Below, piece after piece: positions 53,122-60,977 of a DNA stretch of 64,000 nucleotides. The stretch spans positions 744,001 to 808,000 of the forward strand of contig NZ_CP171843.1 of the NCBI RefSeq assembly GCF_048020265.1, in the 5' to 3' direction. Numbering within the stretch: the stretch's first letter is position 1; the number at the start of each line of letters is the position of its first letter. The notes under the pieces are model-generated. The model did no database searches. It was not told where the DNA came from and saw nothing but the letters and a program-made list of their open reading frames with translations. Origin of the DNA: Limnohabitans_A sp048020265 (lineage in GTDB: Bacteria; Pseudomonadota; Gammaproteobacteria; Burkholderiales; Burkholderiaceae_C). Position numbers and translations under genes: made by a program.

Positions 53122-54182
53122 CCGTGCCCGTTGCCCGATTTCTGGCTTTTGACTTGTTGGCCACGCCTGTGGCGGTGTTGCAGGGCCAGGGCCGTGTGCG
53201 CTTTGTCAATGCAGCGCTCGAAGACGCCTTGGGCATGTCCCGACGCACGCTGTACGACACGCATCTGCCCGACTATTTTGTGGACCCACAGCCTCTGATT
53301 TCGGCTTTGTCCGGGGCCCAGTCCAACGAGTTTGCCGCGCTGCGCTACGAAGCCCAGTTGCGCCGACTGCACCACGAAGACCCGTTGCCTGTGCACGTGA
53401 TCGTCGCCCCGTCGGACCAGCCCCATGAGGTGATCGTCGAGCTGCTGCCTGTGGAGCAGCAAACCCGCCAGGAGCGCGAAGACCGCCTGTCCGAGCAGGC
53501 CCAGGCCAACAAGGAGCTGATCCGCAACCTGGCGCACGAGATCAAGAACCCGCTGGGCGGCATCCGGGGTTCGGCCCAGCTGCTCGAGATGGAGCTGGAC
53601 AACAAGGACTTGACCGAATACACGCAGGTCATCATCCACGAAGCCGACCGCCTGCAGACGCTGGTGGACCGCTTGCTGGCACCGCACCGCAGGCCCCATG
53701 TGGTGAGCGATGTGAACATCCACGAGGTGTGCGAGCGGGTGCGCGCCCTGATCCTGGCCGAGTTTCCCAAGGGCCTGAAGGTGGTGCGCGATTACGACAT
53801 CTCGATCCCTGAGTTTCGGGGTGACCGCGAGCAACTCATTCAGGCGGTGCTCAACATCGCGCACAACGCGGCGCAGGCCCTGCAAGAGCGCATCGCACAG
53901 GGCGATGCACAGATCACGCTCAAGAGCCGAATCTTGCGCCAAGTCACGTTTGGCAAGCAGCGTTATCGCCTGGCATTGGAATTGCATGTGATGGACAACG
54001 GGCCTGGTGTTCCAGACTCGATCAAGGACCGCATTTTCTTCCCGTTGATTTCGGGGCGCGAAGGCGGCTCGGGCCTGGGGCTGACATTGGCGCAAACCTT
54101 TGTGCAACAGCACCACGGCATGATCGAATGTGACAGCGAGCCTGGTCGTACGGACTTCAAGATTTTGATTCCGTTGCCTTAA
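53118..54182 (+). CDS. ntrB: Nitrogen regulation sensor histidine kinase NtrB
   Basis: A 354-aa cytoplasmic sensor kinase. An N-terminal PAS domain (residues about 10-110) is followed by the H box NLAHEIKNPLGGIRGSAQLLE with the phosphorylated His140. The ATPase domain has N box NIAHNAAQALQE, then DNGPGVPDSIKDRIFFPL and GSGLGLTLAQTFV. No membrane segments are present, as expected. It phosphorylates NtrC when nitrogen is short and is controlled by PII. It overlaps the upstream unknown gene by 4 bp; ntrC follows by 35 bp. Confidence 0.95.
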   Translation: MTVPVARFLAFDLLATPVAVLQGQGRVRFVNAALEDALGMSRRTLYDTHLPDYFVDPQPLISALSGAQSNEFAALRYEAQLRRLHHEDPLPVHVIVAPSDQPHEVIVELLPVEQQTRQEREDRLSEQAQANKELIRNLAHEIKNPLGGIRGSAQLLEMELDNKDLTEYTQVIIHEADRLQTLVDRLLAPHRRPHVVSDVNIHEVCERVRALILAEFPKGLKVVRDYDISIPEFRGDREQLIQAVLNIAHNAAQALQERIAQGDAQITLKSRILRQVTFGKQRYRLALELHVMDNGPGVPDSIKDRIFFPLISGREGGSGLGLTLAQTFVQQHHGMIECDSEPGRTDFKILIPLP

Positions 54183-54217
54183 TGCACACAAGAGTGACCA
54201 CAGAAAGCGCCACGTTG

Positions 54218-55783
54218 ATGAAGCCGATCTGGATCGTAGACGATGACCAATCCATCCGCTTTGTGCTTGAAAAAGCACTGCTGCGCGAGGGACTGCCCAC
54301 CCGCAGCTTCACCAACCCACGGGAGGTGCTGAAGGCGCTGGAGGCCGAAGGCGAGAGCGACGGCCCGCAGGTGCTGGTCAGCGACATCCGCATGCCCGGC
54401 GGCTCGGGGCTGGATTTGCTCGCTGCCATCAAGCAGCGCATGCCCGGTTTGCCCGTCATCATCATGACGGCTTTTTCTGATCTGGACAGCGCGGTGTCGG
54501 CCTTCCAAAGCGGCGCGTTTGAGTACCTGCCCAAGCCCTTTGACTTGCCCAAGGCGGTGGAGCTGATCCGCCGCGCCGTGGGCGAGAGCCAGCGCGAAGA
54601 CGTGGCCGAAGAAAAAATGGACGATGCCCCCGAGATGCTCGGCCAGGCCCCGGCCATGCAGGACGTGTTCCGCGGCATCGGCCGTCTGGCGCAAAGCCAT
54701 GTCACGGTGCTCATCACGGGCGAGTCGGGCTCGGGCAAAGAGCTGGTGGCGCACGCACTGCACAAACACTCTCCCCGCGCCAACCAGCCCTTTGTGGCCA
54801 TCAACACCGCCGCCATCCCGAAGGATCTGCTCGAGAGCGAACTGTTTGGCCACGAGCGCGGTGCGTTCACGGGCGCGCAGGCCTCCCGCCGGGGCCGCTT
54901 TGAGCAGGCCGATGGCGGCACGCTGTTTCTGGACGAGATCGGCGACATGCCCTTTGATTTGCAAACGCGTTTGCTGCGCGTGCTGTCAGACGGCAACTTC
55001 TACCGCGTGGGCGGCCACAGCGCCGTCAAGGCCAATGTGCGCGTGATCGCCGCCACCCACCAGGACCTCGAGCAGCGCGTCAAGGAAGGCGTGTTCCGCG
55101 AAGACCTGTACCACCGCCTGAATGTGATTCGCCTGCGCCTGCCCGCACTGCGCGAGCGGCGCGAAGACGTGCCCGCCTTGGCCCGCTACTTTTTGCAGCG
55201 CAGCGCCCAGCAACTGGGCGTGGAGCCCAAGCGCATTTCAGATGCGGCGCTAGAGCGCCTGGTCCAGTTCCAGTTCCCGGGCAATGTGCGCCAGCTCGAA
55301 AACATTTGCCATTGGCTGACCGTGATGGCCCCAGCGCAGGTGATTGAAGTCAAGGACTTGCCGCCCGAAGTGCAGCAAAGCCCCGGCGCAGCCGCTGAGC
55401 CAGCTGCTTTGCCCTCAGGCATGGCCACGCCCCACGCCAGTTTTTCAGCGTCGGATGCCGCTCAGCACGCCAGCGACCAGGTTGGGGCTGCATCGCCGTC
55501 AACAGTGGGTTCGGTCGAAGCGGGGTCTGTCACCGCCGCCAGCACTGCCGCCAGCACTGCCGCAATGGGCTGGGAGCTTGGCTTGGAACAGGAGGCGCTG
55601 GCCTTGCTCAACGCAGGCCGCACCGATGTGTGGGACGCGCTGACCCGCCGCTTTGAGCGCCAACTGATCGAGGCCGCCCTCACCACCACGCGAGGCCGCC
55701 GCATCGAGGCCGCGCAAAAACTGGGCATCGGCCGCAACACCATCACCCGAAAAATCCAGGAGTTGGGCCTGGACGACGCTTGA
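54218..55783 (+). CDS. ntrC: Nitrogen regulation response regulator NtrC
   Basis: A 521-aa sigma-54 activator, started at 54218 (MKPIWIVDDDQSIRF). The receiver has Asp56 in LVSDIRMPGG. The AAA+ domain has Walker A GESGSGKE at 168-175, the sigma-54 contact loop GAFTGA near 220 and Walker B TLFLDEIGD near 235. A Fis-type helix-turn-helix (RIEAAQKLGIGRNTITRKI) ends the protein. Between AAA+ and Fis domains lies an unusually long Ala/Ser/Pro-rich linker of about 70 residues with a repeated AAST unit. It activates glnA from the sites at 50847-50884. Confidence 0.95.
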   Translation: MKPIWIVDDDQSIRFVLEKALLREGLPTRSFTNPREVLKALEAEGESDGPQVLVSDIRMPGGSGLDLLAAIKQRMPGLPVIIMTAFSDLDSAVSAFQSGAFEYLPKPFDLPKAVELIRRAVGESQREDVAEEKMDDAPEMLGQAPAMQDVFRGIGRLAQSHVTVLITGESGSGKELVAHALHKHSPRANQPFVAINTAAIPKDLLESELFGHERGAFTGAQASRRGRFEQADGGTLFLDEIGDMPFDLQTRLLRVLSDGNFYRVGGHSAVKANVRVIAATHQDLEQRVKEGVFREDLYHRLNVIRLRLPALRERREDVPALARYFLQRSAQQLGVEPKRISDAALERLVQFQFPGNVRQLENICHWLTVMAPAQVIEVKDLPPEVQQSPGAAAEPAALPSGMATPHASFSASDAAQHASDQVGAASPSTVGSVEAGSVTAASTAASTAAMGWELGLEQEALALLNAGRTDVWDALTRRFERQLIEAALTTTRGRRIEAAQKLGIGRNTITRKIQELGLDDA

Positions 55784-55798
55784 ACTATTTCCCCGTCT

Positions 55799-56080
55799 GT
55801 CATCCCGGACTTGATCCGGGATCCATGCCTTCGACGGCGATGGATACCCGCCTTCGCGGGTATGACGATCAGTGAGGGGCACTCCCTCTGTCTGTCATCG
55901 CGGACCCCCTGTTTGCCATCGCGGACCCCCTGTTTGTCATCCCGGACTTGATCCGGGATCCATGCCTTCGACGGTGATGGATACCCGCCTTCGCGGGTAT
56001 GACGATCAGTGAGGGGCACTCCCTCTGTCTGTCATCGCGGACCCCCTGTCTGTCATCCCGGACTTGATCCGGGATCCATG
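55799..56080 (+). repeat. Array 1 of a 68-bp two-hairpin element (two full copies, one partial)
   Basis: Full copies at 55799-55866 and 55936-56003 and a half copy at 56052-56080 start GTCATCCCGG and end GGGTATGAC. Each full copy has two hairpins: CCCGGACTTGATCCGGG, and TACCCGC pairing with GCGGGTA around CTTC. Spacers contain a 21-bp subunit (CATCGCGGACCCCCTGTTTG type) present twice after the first copy and once after the second. This fills the 333-bp gap between ntrC and the ferredoxin gene; no gene is present there. Confidence 0.92.
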
Positions 56081-56116
56081 TTGGCCTGGGCGAATGCCTC
56101 GGCACTGGCTCGGCGG

Positions 56117-56407
56117 TCAGGCAAATGGGTCTTGCAGCACCACGTCGCTCAGGGGTCTGGCCACGCAAGGGAGCACGCAGCCCTCGGCTTTTTCTTCGGC
56201 GGTCAGGCCGGGCCATTCCATCTCGTAGTGCACCTGGCCCGAGACCAGTTGCCCGATGCAGGTGCGGCACGTGCCCGATCGGCAGGAGCTGGGCCACTGC
56301 AAGCCGCCTTGCTCCATCGAGTCGAGCAGGCTTTGTGTTTTCCAGGCGTCAAAGCTGCCGCCGTCGGGCGCGATGCGGCCATTGAAAAAAGGGATTTCTT
56401 GGGACAT
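56117..56407 (-). CDS. 2Fe-2S ferredoxin-like protein
   Basis: A 96-aa ferredoxin, started at 56405-56407 (MSQEIPFFNGRIAPDG). The plant-type cluster pattern is Cys42-x4-Cys47-x2-Cys50 (SCRSGTCRTC), with the last ligand Cys81 in VLPCVARP. It is a soluble electron carrier; the redox partner is not evident, as no oxygenase or reductase is adjacent. It resembles ferredoxin domains of reductases more than adrenodoxin-type ferredoxins. It is divergent from the EamA gene. Confidence 0.9.
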   Translation of the reverse strand: MSQEIPFFNGRIAPDGGSFDAWKTQSLLDSMEQGGLQWPSSCRSGTCRTCIGQLVSGQVHYEMEWPGLTAEEKAEGCVLPCVARPLSDVVLQDPFA

Positions 56408-56527
56408 GGAGGGCGAGTGTAGTGGCTTTGCTCCATGGAGTGAGGCGCTTGCACAGGTTTGCCTTGCGCGACAGCCCCGGGCGGCGAGGTGTGCCAAGAT
56501 GGCCGCTCACAGAACATTTCGCTGCCC

Positions 56528-57427
56528 GTGAATCACCCACTGCATCAGCCTCGAACATCTGCCCCAACCCGCTGGCTGGGCCCCGGCATTGTCTTCGCCG
56601 TGCTGGCCATGGCCAGCCTGAGCTTCAGCGACGCCACCAGCAAATGGGTCATGCTCAGCGTTACGCCTTTGATGGTGCTGTGGTTTCGTTACGCGGTGCA
56701 GGCTTTGGGCACCACGGTGGTGCTGGCCCCCGTGCGGGGGCGTGCCATGTGGCGCACCGACAAGCTGCGCTGGCAGTTGCTGCGCGGCTTGCTCATGGTG
56801 TCGTGTAGCTTGTTGGCTTTTTATTGCCTGCAGCGCATGCCTGTGGCCGAGTTCACCGCCACCGTCATGCTCACACCCTTGGTGCTCACGGCCCTGGCCC
56901 GCTTTGTCATGAAAGAGCAGGTTTCGTTGCTGCGCTGGCTCATGGTGGTGGGCGGCTTGATCGGGGCCATGCTGGTCATCCGCCCGGGTGGGCAGGTCGA
57001 CAGCTCGGTCGGCTGGATGGCGCTCACGGTGGTGCTGACTTATGCCGTGTTCCAGGCCGTGACCAGCCACATGACGCGCACCGAAGACCCGGCCGTGATG
57101 CAGCTCTACACAGGCTGGGTGGGCTGGGCGGTGAGCACGGTGCTGGTGTTCAACGCCTGGGTCACGCCGCAAAGCCTGAACGAGTGGGCGCTGCTGCTTT
57201 TGGTGGGCCTGGCCGCCACGCTGGGCCAATACCTGCTGATCGTGGCTTTTTCCAAAGCCCCGGCCTCGGTCGTTTCGCCTTTTCTCTACACCGGGGTGGG
57301 CTTTTCCACGCTCATGGGGTGGTGGCTGTTTGACCACATCCCCGATGCCTTGGCCTTCACGGGCATGGGCCTGGTGGTGTTGTGCGGTGTGGTGTCGGGC
57401 CGCATCCAGGGCTCGGGCAAAACCTGA
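56528..57427 (+). CDS. EamA-family (DMT) transporter
   Basis: A 299-aa membrane protein with ten predicted helices in two EamA halves. The first half contains LSFSDATSKWVMLSVTPLMVLWFRYAVQAL; the second includes FSTLMGWWLFDHIPDALAFTGMGLVVLCGV. A GTG at 56528 is taken as the start because it gives the usual length; an in-frame ATG at 56459 would add 23 polar residues and cannot be excluded. DMT proteins export metabolites or amino acids; the substrate is unknown. Confidence 0.85.
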   Translation: MNHPLHQPRTSAPTRWLGPGIVFAVLAMASLSFSDATSKWVMLSVTPLMVLWFRYAVQALGTTVVLAPVRGRAMWRTDKLRWQLLRGLLMVSCSLLAFYCLQRMPVAEFTATVMLTPLVLTALARFVMKEQVSLLRWLMVVGGLIGAMLVIRPGGQVDSSVGWMALTVVLTYAVFQAVTSHMTRTEDPAVMQLYTGWVGWAVSTVLVFNAWVTPQSLNEWALLLLVGLAATLGQYLLIVAFSKAPASVVSPFLYTGVGFSTLMGWWLFDHIPDALAFTGMGLVVLCGVVSGRIQGSGKT

Positions 57428-57431
57428 ACGC

Positions 57432-58130
57432 TCAGGGCTGGGGCTGATGAACGGTGATGTAAGGCGATAGGGCCGACCATTCGACCGGGGCCTTGAACGC
57501 CAAAGCTTGATCGGTGAAAGGGTGCACAAAGGCCAGCTCTTGCGCGTGCAGCAACAAGCGCGGGCTCAGTGCCTTGATGTCCGAAGGGGCGTACAGCGAG
57601 TCGCCCAACATGGGGTGGCCAATGCTTTGCAGGTGCACGCGCAGCTGGTGGGTGCGGCCTGTCACGGGTTCGAGCTCGATCAGGCTGGCGCTGAAACTGT
57701 CACTGTGGCTGCTTTGCAGGGCACGCCAGCGGCTGCGGCTGGCTTTGCCGTCGGGGTGAATGATGTGCAGCGGGCGGCGCTCCCAGTCGAGCAGGATCGG
57801 GCCGTCTATGGTGCGCCAGCCGTCTTCGTCGGGCACCACGGCCGCTTGGGTTTGTTCTGGCTGCCCAGCGACCACCGCCACGTAGCGTTTTTTGACCTGC
57901 CGGGTTTCAAACAGCTTGCTGAGGCGGCGCTGGGCTTCAATGCCCCGCGCCATCAGCAGCAGGCCTGAGGTGTCCTGGTCCAGGCGGTGGACGATCAGGG
58001 CTTCGGGGTAGCGGTCTTGCACCCGTTTGGACAAGCAGTCTTGCTTGTCCGGGCCGCGACCGGGCACCGACAACAAGCCGCTGGGTTTTTCCAGCACCAG
58101 CAGGTGCTCGTCTTCGTGGATCGGGGTCAT
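57432..58130 (-). CDS. rluA: Pseudouridine synthase RluA
   Basis: A 232-aa RluA-family enzyme without an S4 domain, started at 58128-58130 (MTPIHEDEHLLVLEKP). The active-site motif HRLDQDTSGLLLMAR near residue 73-87 contains the catalytic Asp. LEKPSGLLSVPGRG, KKRYVAVVAG, ITGRTHQLRVH-like VTGRTHQLRVHL and GDSLYA match RluA, which modifies 23S rRNA U746 and certain tRNAs at U32. It is convergent with the EamA gene, with stops 4 bp apart. Confidence 0.92.
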   Translation of the reverse strand: MTPIHEDEHLLVLEKPSGLLSVPGRGPDKQDCLSKRVQDRYPEALIVHRLDQDTSGLLLMARGIEAQRRLSKLFETRQVKKRYVAVVAGQPEQTQAAVVPDEDGWRTIDGPILLDWERRPLHIIHPDGKASRSRWRALQSSHSDSFSASLIELEPVTGRTHQLRVHLQSIGHPMLGDSLYAPSDIKALSPRLLLHAQELAFVHPFTDQALAFKAPVEWSALSPYITVHQPQP

Positions 58131-58170
58131 GCAGAGCGGGCCGGGCGTGCAGAGCGCTCGGCGGGAAAAA

Positions 58171-58311
58171 TCACTTGTCCTTGACTTTGCCTCGCGGCGC
58201 CACAAAGGTGGACGGGGCCATGGGGCGGTCTGACGTGAACGTCTTGGGGGGCGAGGTGTCTTTCTTTGGCTTCTTGGCCATTTTGTTGCTGCGTTGTTCG
58301 CCTTTGGCCAT
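58171..58311 (-). CDS. Small basic conserved-type protein (46 aa)
   Basis: A 46-codon gene read from the ATG at 58309-58311: MAKGEQRSNKMAKKPKKDTS, then a Pro/Thr/Lys-rich tail ending GKVKDK. It is very basic and likely disordered. Similar short MAKG-x-QRSN-x-K proteins are, as far as I recall, common in proteobacteria, with no assigned role. It lies 40 bp upstream of rluA on the same strand and could be cotranscribed. A longer overlapping frame on the same strand is less credible because it has no such signature. Confidence 0.65.
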   Translation of the reverse strand: MAKGEQRSNKMAKKPKKDTSPPKTFTSDRPMAPSTFVAPRGKVKDK

Positions 58312-58361
58312 GTTGTTTCCTTGGATAGACATCCCGGTTTGGGAAGCCCTTGATGTTAAAG

Positions 58362-58390
58362 CACAAAGCCGCAGGATCTGCGGCTTTGTG
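58362..58390 (-). terminator. Hairpin downstream of the nitroreductase gene
   Basis: A perfect 13-bp stem (58362-58374 with 58378-58390) closed by three bases lies 48 bp after the stop of the minus-strand nitroreductase gene. The T run after it is short (TTT on the minus strand), so it is a probable but not textbook terminator. Confidence 0.6.
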
Positions 58391-58437
58391 GGGGGGGCGG
58401 CACCTGACGCTCCAAGAGCGGCAGGTGCGCTGCGACC

Positions 58438-59076
58438 TTATTTGACTTCGGTCACGAACTGCGCAGTGGGGCGGCGCACTTTTTTCAGGTTGGCCAGCCA
58501 GTCGCCTTCGGCGGCGCGGTAACCCAGGGGCACGATCACCACGCTGCGCAGACCGCGGGCGCTCAGGCCCAAGATCTCGTCCACCGCTTTAGGGTCAAAG
58601 CCTTCCATGGGCGTGGCGTCCACTTCTTCGAAAGCGGCGGCGATCAAGGCTGCGCCCAAGCCGATGTAGGCCTGACGCGCGGCGTGCTCGTAGTTCACCT
58701 CGGGCGTGCGTGCGGGGTAGTTCTTGAGCAACATCTGGCGGTAGTTTTCCCAGCCTTCGTTGGTGCCGCCGCGTTGTGCGTTGGTCAGGTCAAACATCAT
58801 GTTGATGCGCTCGGCCGTGTAGTTGTCCCAAGCAGCAAACACCAACAGGTGCGAGCCGTCGGTGATCTGGGCCTGGCCCCAGGCCTTGGGCTTGATCTGC
58901 TCGCGCACGGCGGGGTTGGTCACCACGATGATTTCAAACGGCTGCAGACCGCTGGAGGTCGGGGCCAAGCGGGCGGCTTCGACGATGCGGTCCACTTTGT
59001 CTTGGGGCACCACCTTGGTCGGGTCCATTTTTTTGCAGGCGTAGCGCCATTCGAGTTTGTTCAGCAAGTCAGACAT
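58438..59076 (-). CDS. Nitroreductase-family NAD(P)H oxidoreductase
   Basis: A 212-aa flavoprotein started at 59074-59076 (MSDLLNKLEWRYACKK). The FMN-binding RYACKKMD near 11 and the substrate segment LAPTSSGLQPFEIIVVTNP near 37 are typical, as is the C-terminal GLRSVVIVPLGYR. These enzymes are dimeric, bind FMN, and reduce nitro compounds, quinones or flavins. Upstream in-frame sequence has a Met but lacks fit to the family. The physiological substrate is unknown. Confidence 0.9.
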   Translation of the reverse strand: MSDLLNKLEWRYACKKMDPTKVVPQDKVDRIVEAARLAPTSSGLQPFEIIVVTNPAVREQIKPKAWGQAQITDGSHLLVFAAWDNYTAERINMMFDLTNAQRGGTNEGWENYRQMLLKNYPARTPEVNYEHAARQAYIGLGAALIAAAFEEVDATPMEGFDPKAVDEILGLSARGLRSVVIVPLGYRAAEGDWLANLKKVRRPTAQFVTEVK

Positions 59077-59163
59077 GGGGATTCCGTTGGATTGAAAGAT
59101 GCGCGATTGTGCAGGAAGACGCGTTGCATTGGCGTCGCGTTGGCGCAAGCCACTGCGCCGGGC

Positions 59164-59694
59164 TCAGACTTGCTGCCAGGTGCCCGTGGGCAGGCCATCC
59201 AGCTTGTAAGGCCCAATGGCGGTTCGTATCAGCCGCAGCGTGGGCAAGCCCACGGCCGCAGTCATGCGCCGCACTTGGCGATTGCGGCCCTCGCGGATGC
59301 TCAGCTCCAGCCACGAGGTGGGAATGCTTTGCCGCTCGCGAATCGGCGGGTGGCGCGGCCACAGGTCGGCAGGCGGTTCCACCGCTCGGGCGCGGGCGGG
59401 CAGGGTGGGGCCGTCGTTCAGCGTCACGCCCCGGGCCAAGGCGGTCAGGGCTTTGTCGTCCACCAAGCCCTCGACCTGCACCAGATAGGTCTTTTCCATC
59501 TTGAAGCGCGGGTCGGCAATGCGGGCCTGCTCCTTCCCGTCGTCGGTCAGCAGCAGCAAACCTTCACTGTCGGCGTCCAGCCGCCCGGCCACATACACCC
59601 CCGGCAGGTCGATGTGGTCCTTGAGCCCCTGCCAGCGCCCCTCCGGGGTGAACTGGCTGAGCACGCCATAGGGCTTGTTGAAACGGATCAGCAT
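59164..59694 (-). CDS. rluE: 23S rRNA pseudouridine synthase (RluE type)
   Basis: A 176-aa pseudouridine synthase with only the catalytic domain, as in RluE. The ATG at 59692-59694 begins MLIRFNKPYGVLSQFTPEGRW. The active site is GRLDADSEGLLLLTDDG near 38-54, and IREGRNRQVRRMTAAVGLPTLRLIR is the family C-terminal block. RluE modifies U2457 of 23S rRNA. The long upstream in-frame extension is antisense to the SRAP gene and not coding. Confidence 0.9.
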   Translation of the reverse strand: MLIRFNKPYGVLSQFTPEGRWQGLKDHIDLPGVYVAGRLDADSEGLLLLTDDGKEQARIADPRFKMEKTYLVQVEGLVDDKALTALARGVTLNDGPTLPARARAVEPPADLWPRHPPIRERQSIPTSWLELSIREGRNRQVRRMTAAVGLPTLRLIRTAIGPYKLDGLPTGTWQQV

Positions 59695-59752
59695 GGGCAA
59701 GCACGTCTTGTTATCGAGCGCTGAGCGTATCAGGTCGGTTAGCATCGACCGC

Positions 59753-60493
59753 ATGAGCACCCAATACGAATGCCTGAAAAACCCCGACCTGTACGCCGAG
59801 GCCTTTGGCATCGCCCCGCCCCAAGCCCTGCTGGGCAAAGAAGTCTGGCCGCGCCAGCCGGGGTTTTTCATCCGCAAGGCGTTTGTGCCCGGGCAGCCCG
59901 CCGCAGAGCCATCTGCTGAACCCGGTGCTGAACCCAACGCTGAACCCGCTTGCGAGGTGGCAGCGCCTGCCGCCCCCGCCTGCCCGTTGGTCATGGAGCT
60001 GGCCCAAGGCCAATTCGGTCTGGTGCCCACCTGGGTCAAGTCGGCGTCAGACGCCAAACTCCGCTCCACCAAGTTGGCCGTCACGCGCTATGAAACCATG
60101 AGCACCGCTACGGCCACGCGGGAGACCTGGCTCAAAGGCCAGCGCTGCATCATCCCCATGCAGGCGTTTTTTGAAGACGACTGGCGCAGCCGCAAAGCCG
60201 TGCCCACCCGCATCGCCCGCGTGGACGGCCAGCCCATGGGCGTGGCAGGTTTGTGGGAGCGCTGGGCCAGAGATGGTGAAGAAATCATCAGCTTCACCCT
60301 GCTCACGGTGAACGCCAACAGCCACGCCCTGATGAACCGCTATGGCCAAAACGGCAACGAAAAACGCATGCCCGCCATCCTGAACGAGGGCGCCTACGGT
60401 GCCTGGCTCAACGCCCCCCTAGACAAAGCCCGCGAGTTCATGCGCGCCTATCCGGCCAACCTGCTGCTGGCCAACCCGGTTCAGAAAAAATAA
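59753..60493 (+). CDS. SRAP (YedK/HMCES)-family protein lacking catalytic residues
   Basis: A 246-aa member of the SOS response-associated peptidase family, proteins that normally crosslink to abasic DNA through Cys2. Family segments are FGLVPTWVKS, the TRYETM block, RCIIPMQAFFEDDWRSRKAVPTRIARV with the conserved Glu, and FTLLTVNANSHALMNRYGQNGNEKRM. The protein begins MSTQYE where relatives begin MCxxYE, so the Cys2 nucleophile is Ser. The His expected before the EKRM block is also missing (RYGQN). An Ala/Glu/Pro low-complexity insert lies at about 45-75. It probably cannot form the thiazolidine crosslink. Confidence 0.8.
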   Translation: MSTQYECLKNPDLYAEAFGIAPPQALLGKEVWPRQPGFFIRKAFVPGQPAAEPSAEPGAEPNAEPACEVAAPAAPACPLVMELAQGQFGLVPTWVKSASDAKLRSTKLAVTRYETMSTATATRETWLKGQRCIIPMQAFFEDDWRSRKAVPTRIARVDGQPMGVAGLWERWARDGEEIISFTLLTVNANSHALMNRYGQNGNEKRMPAILNEGAYGAWLNAPLDKAREFMRAYPANLLLANPVQKK

Positions 60494-60568
60494 GCCCCGT
60501 CCACCTGTCTGTTGCCATACCCTGTTGTTTGTCATACCCGCCTAGAAACGTCATACCCGCCTTTCACT

Positions 60569-60936
60569 GTCATACCCGCGCATGCGGGTATCCACGGCAG
60601 CCGAAGGCATGGACCCCGGATCAAGTCCGGGGTGACAAATGTTTGCCGTGCCTGCGTGAACTGTCACACCGCCTAGAAACGTCATACCCGCCCAGAACTT
60701 TCATGCCCGCCTTCCACTGTCATACACGCGCATGCGGGTATCCACGGCAGCCGAAGGCATGGACCCCGGATCAAGTCCGGGGTGACAGATGTTTGCCGTG
60801 CCTGCGTGAACTGTCACACCGCCTAGAAACGTCATACCCGCCCAGAACTTTCATGCCCGCCTTTCACTGTCATACCCGCGCATGCGGGTATCCACGGCAG
60901 CCGAAGGCATGGACCCCGGATCAAGTCCGGGGCGAC
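60569..60936 (-). repeat. Array 2 of the 68-bp two-hairpin element (three copies, 150-bp period)
   Basis: Copies at 60569-60636, 60719-60786 and 60869-60936 are each exactly 68 bp and recur every 150 bp. Read on the minus strand they match the element at 55799-56003: GTCACCCCGG start, CCATGCCTTCGG middle and GGGTATGAC end. The spacers carry further short GTCATACCCGCC and TCATGCCCGCC units, seen from about 60530 to 60975. A 155-codon open frame across the array reflects the 150-bp period and is not a gene. This fills the 484-bp gap after the SRAP gene. Confidence 0.93.
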
Positions 60937-60977
60937 AGATGTTTGTCCTACTCGCCTAGGACTGTCATGCCCGCACC

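Noticed and set aside
58127..58366. A 79-codon minus-strand frame overlapping the small basic gene
   Set aside because: It has no family resemblance and overlaps the rluA start; the 46-codon frame at 58171-58311 is more convincing.
55799..60936. Regular repeats taken as possible CRISPR arrays
   Set aside because: Units are 68 bp with two internal hairpins, spacers are themselves repeated rather than unique, and no cas genes are present.
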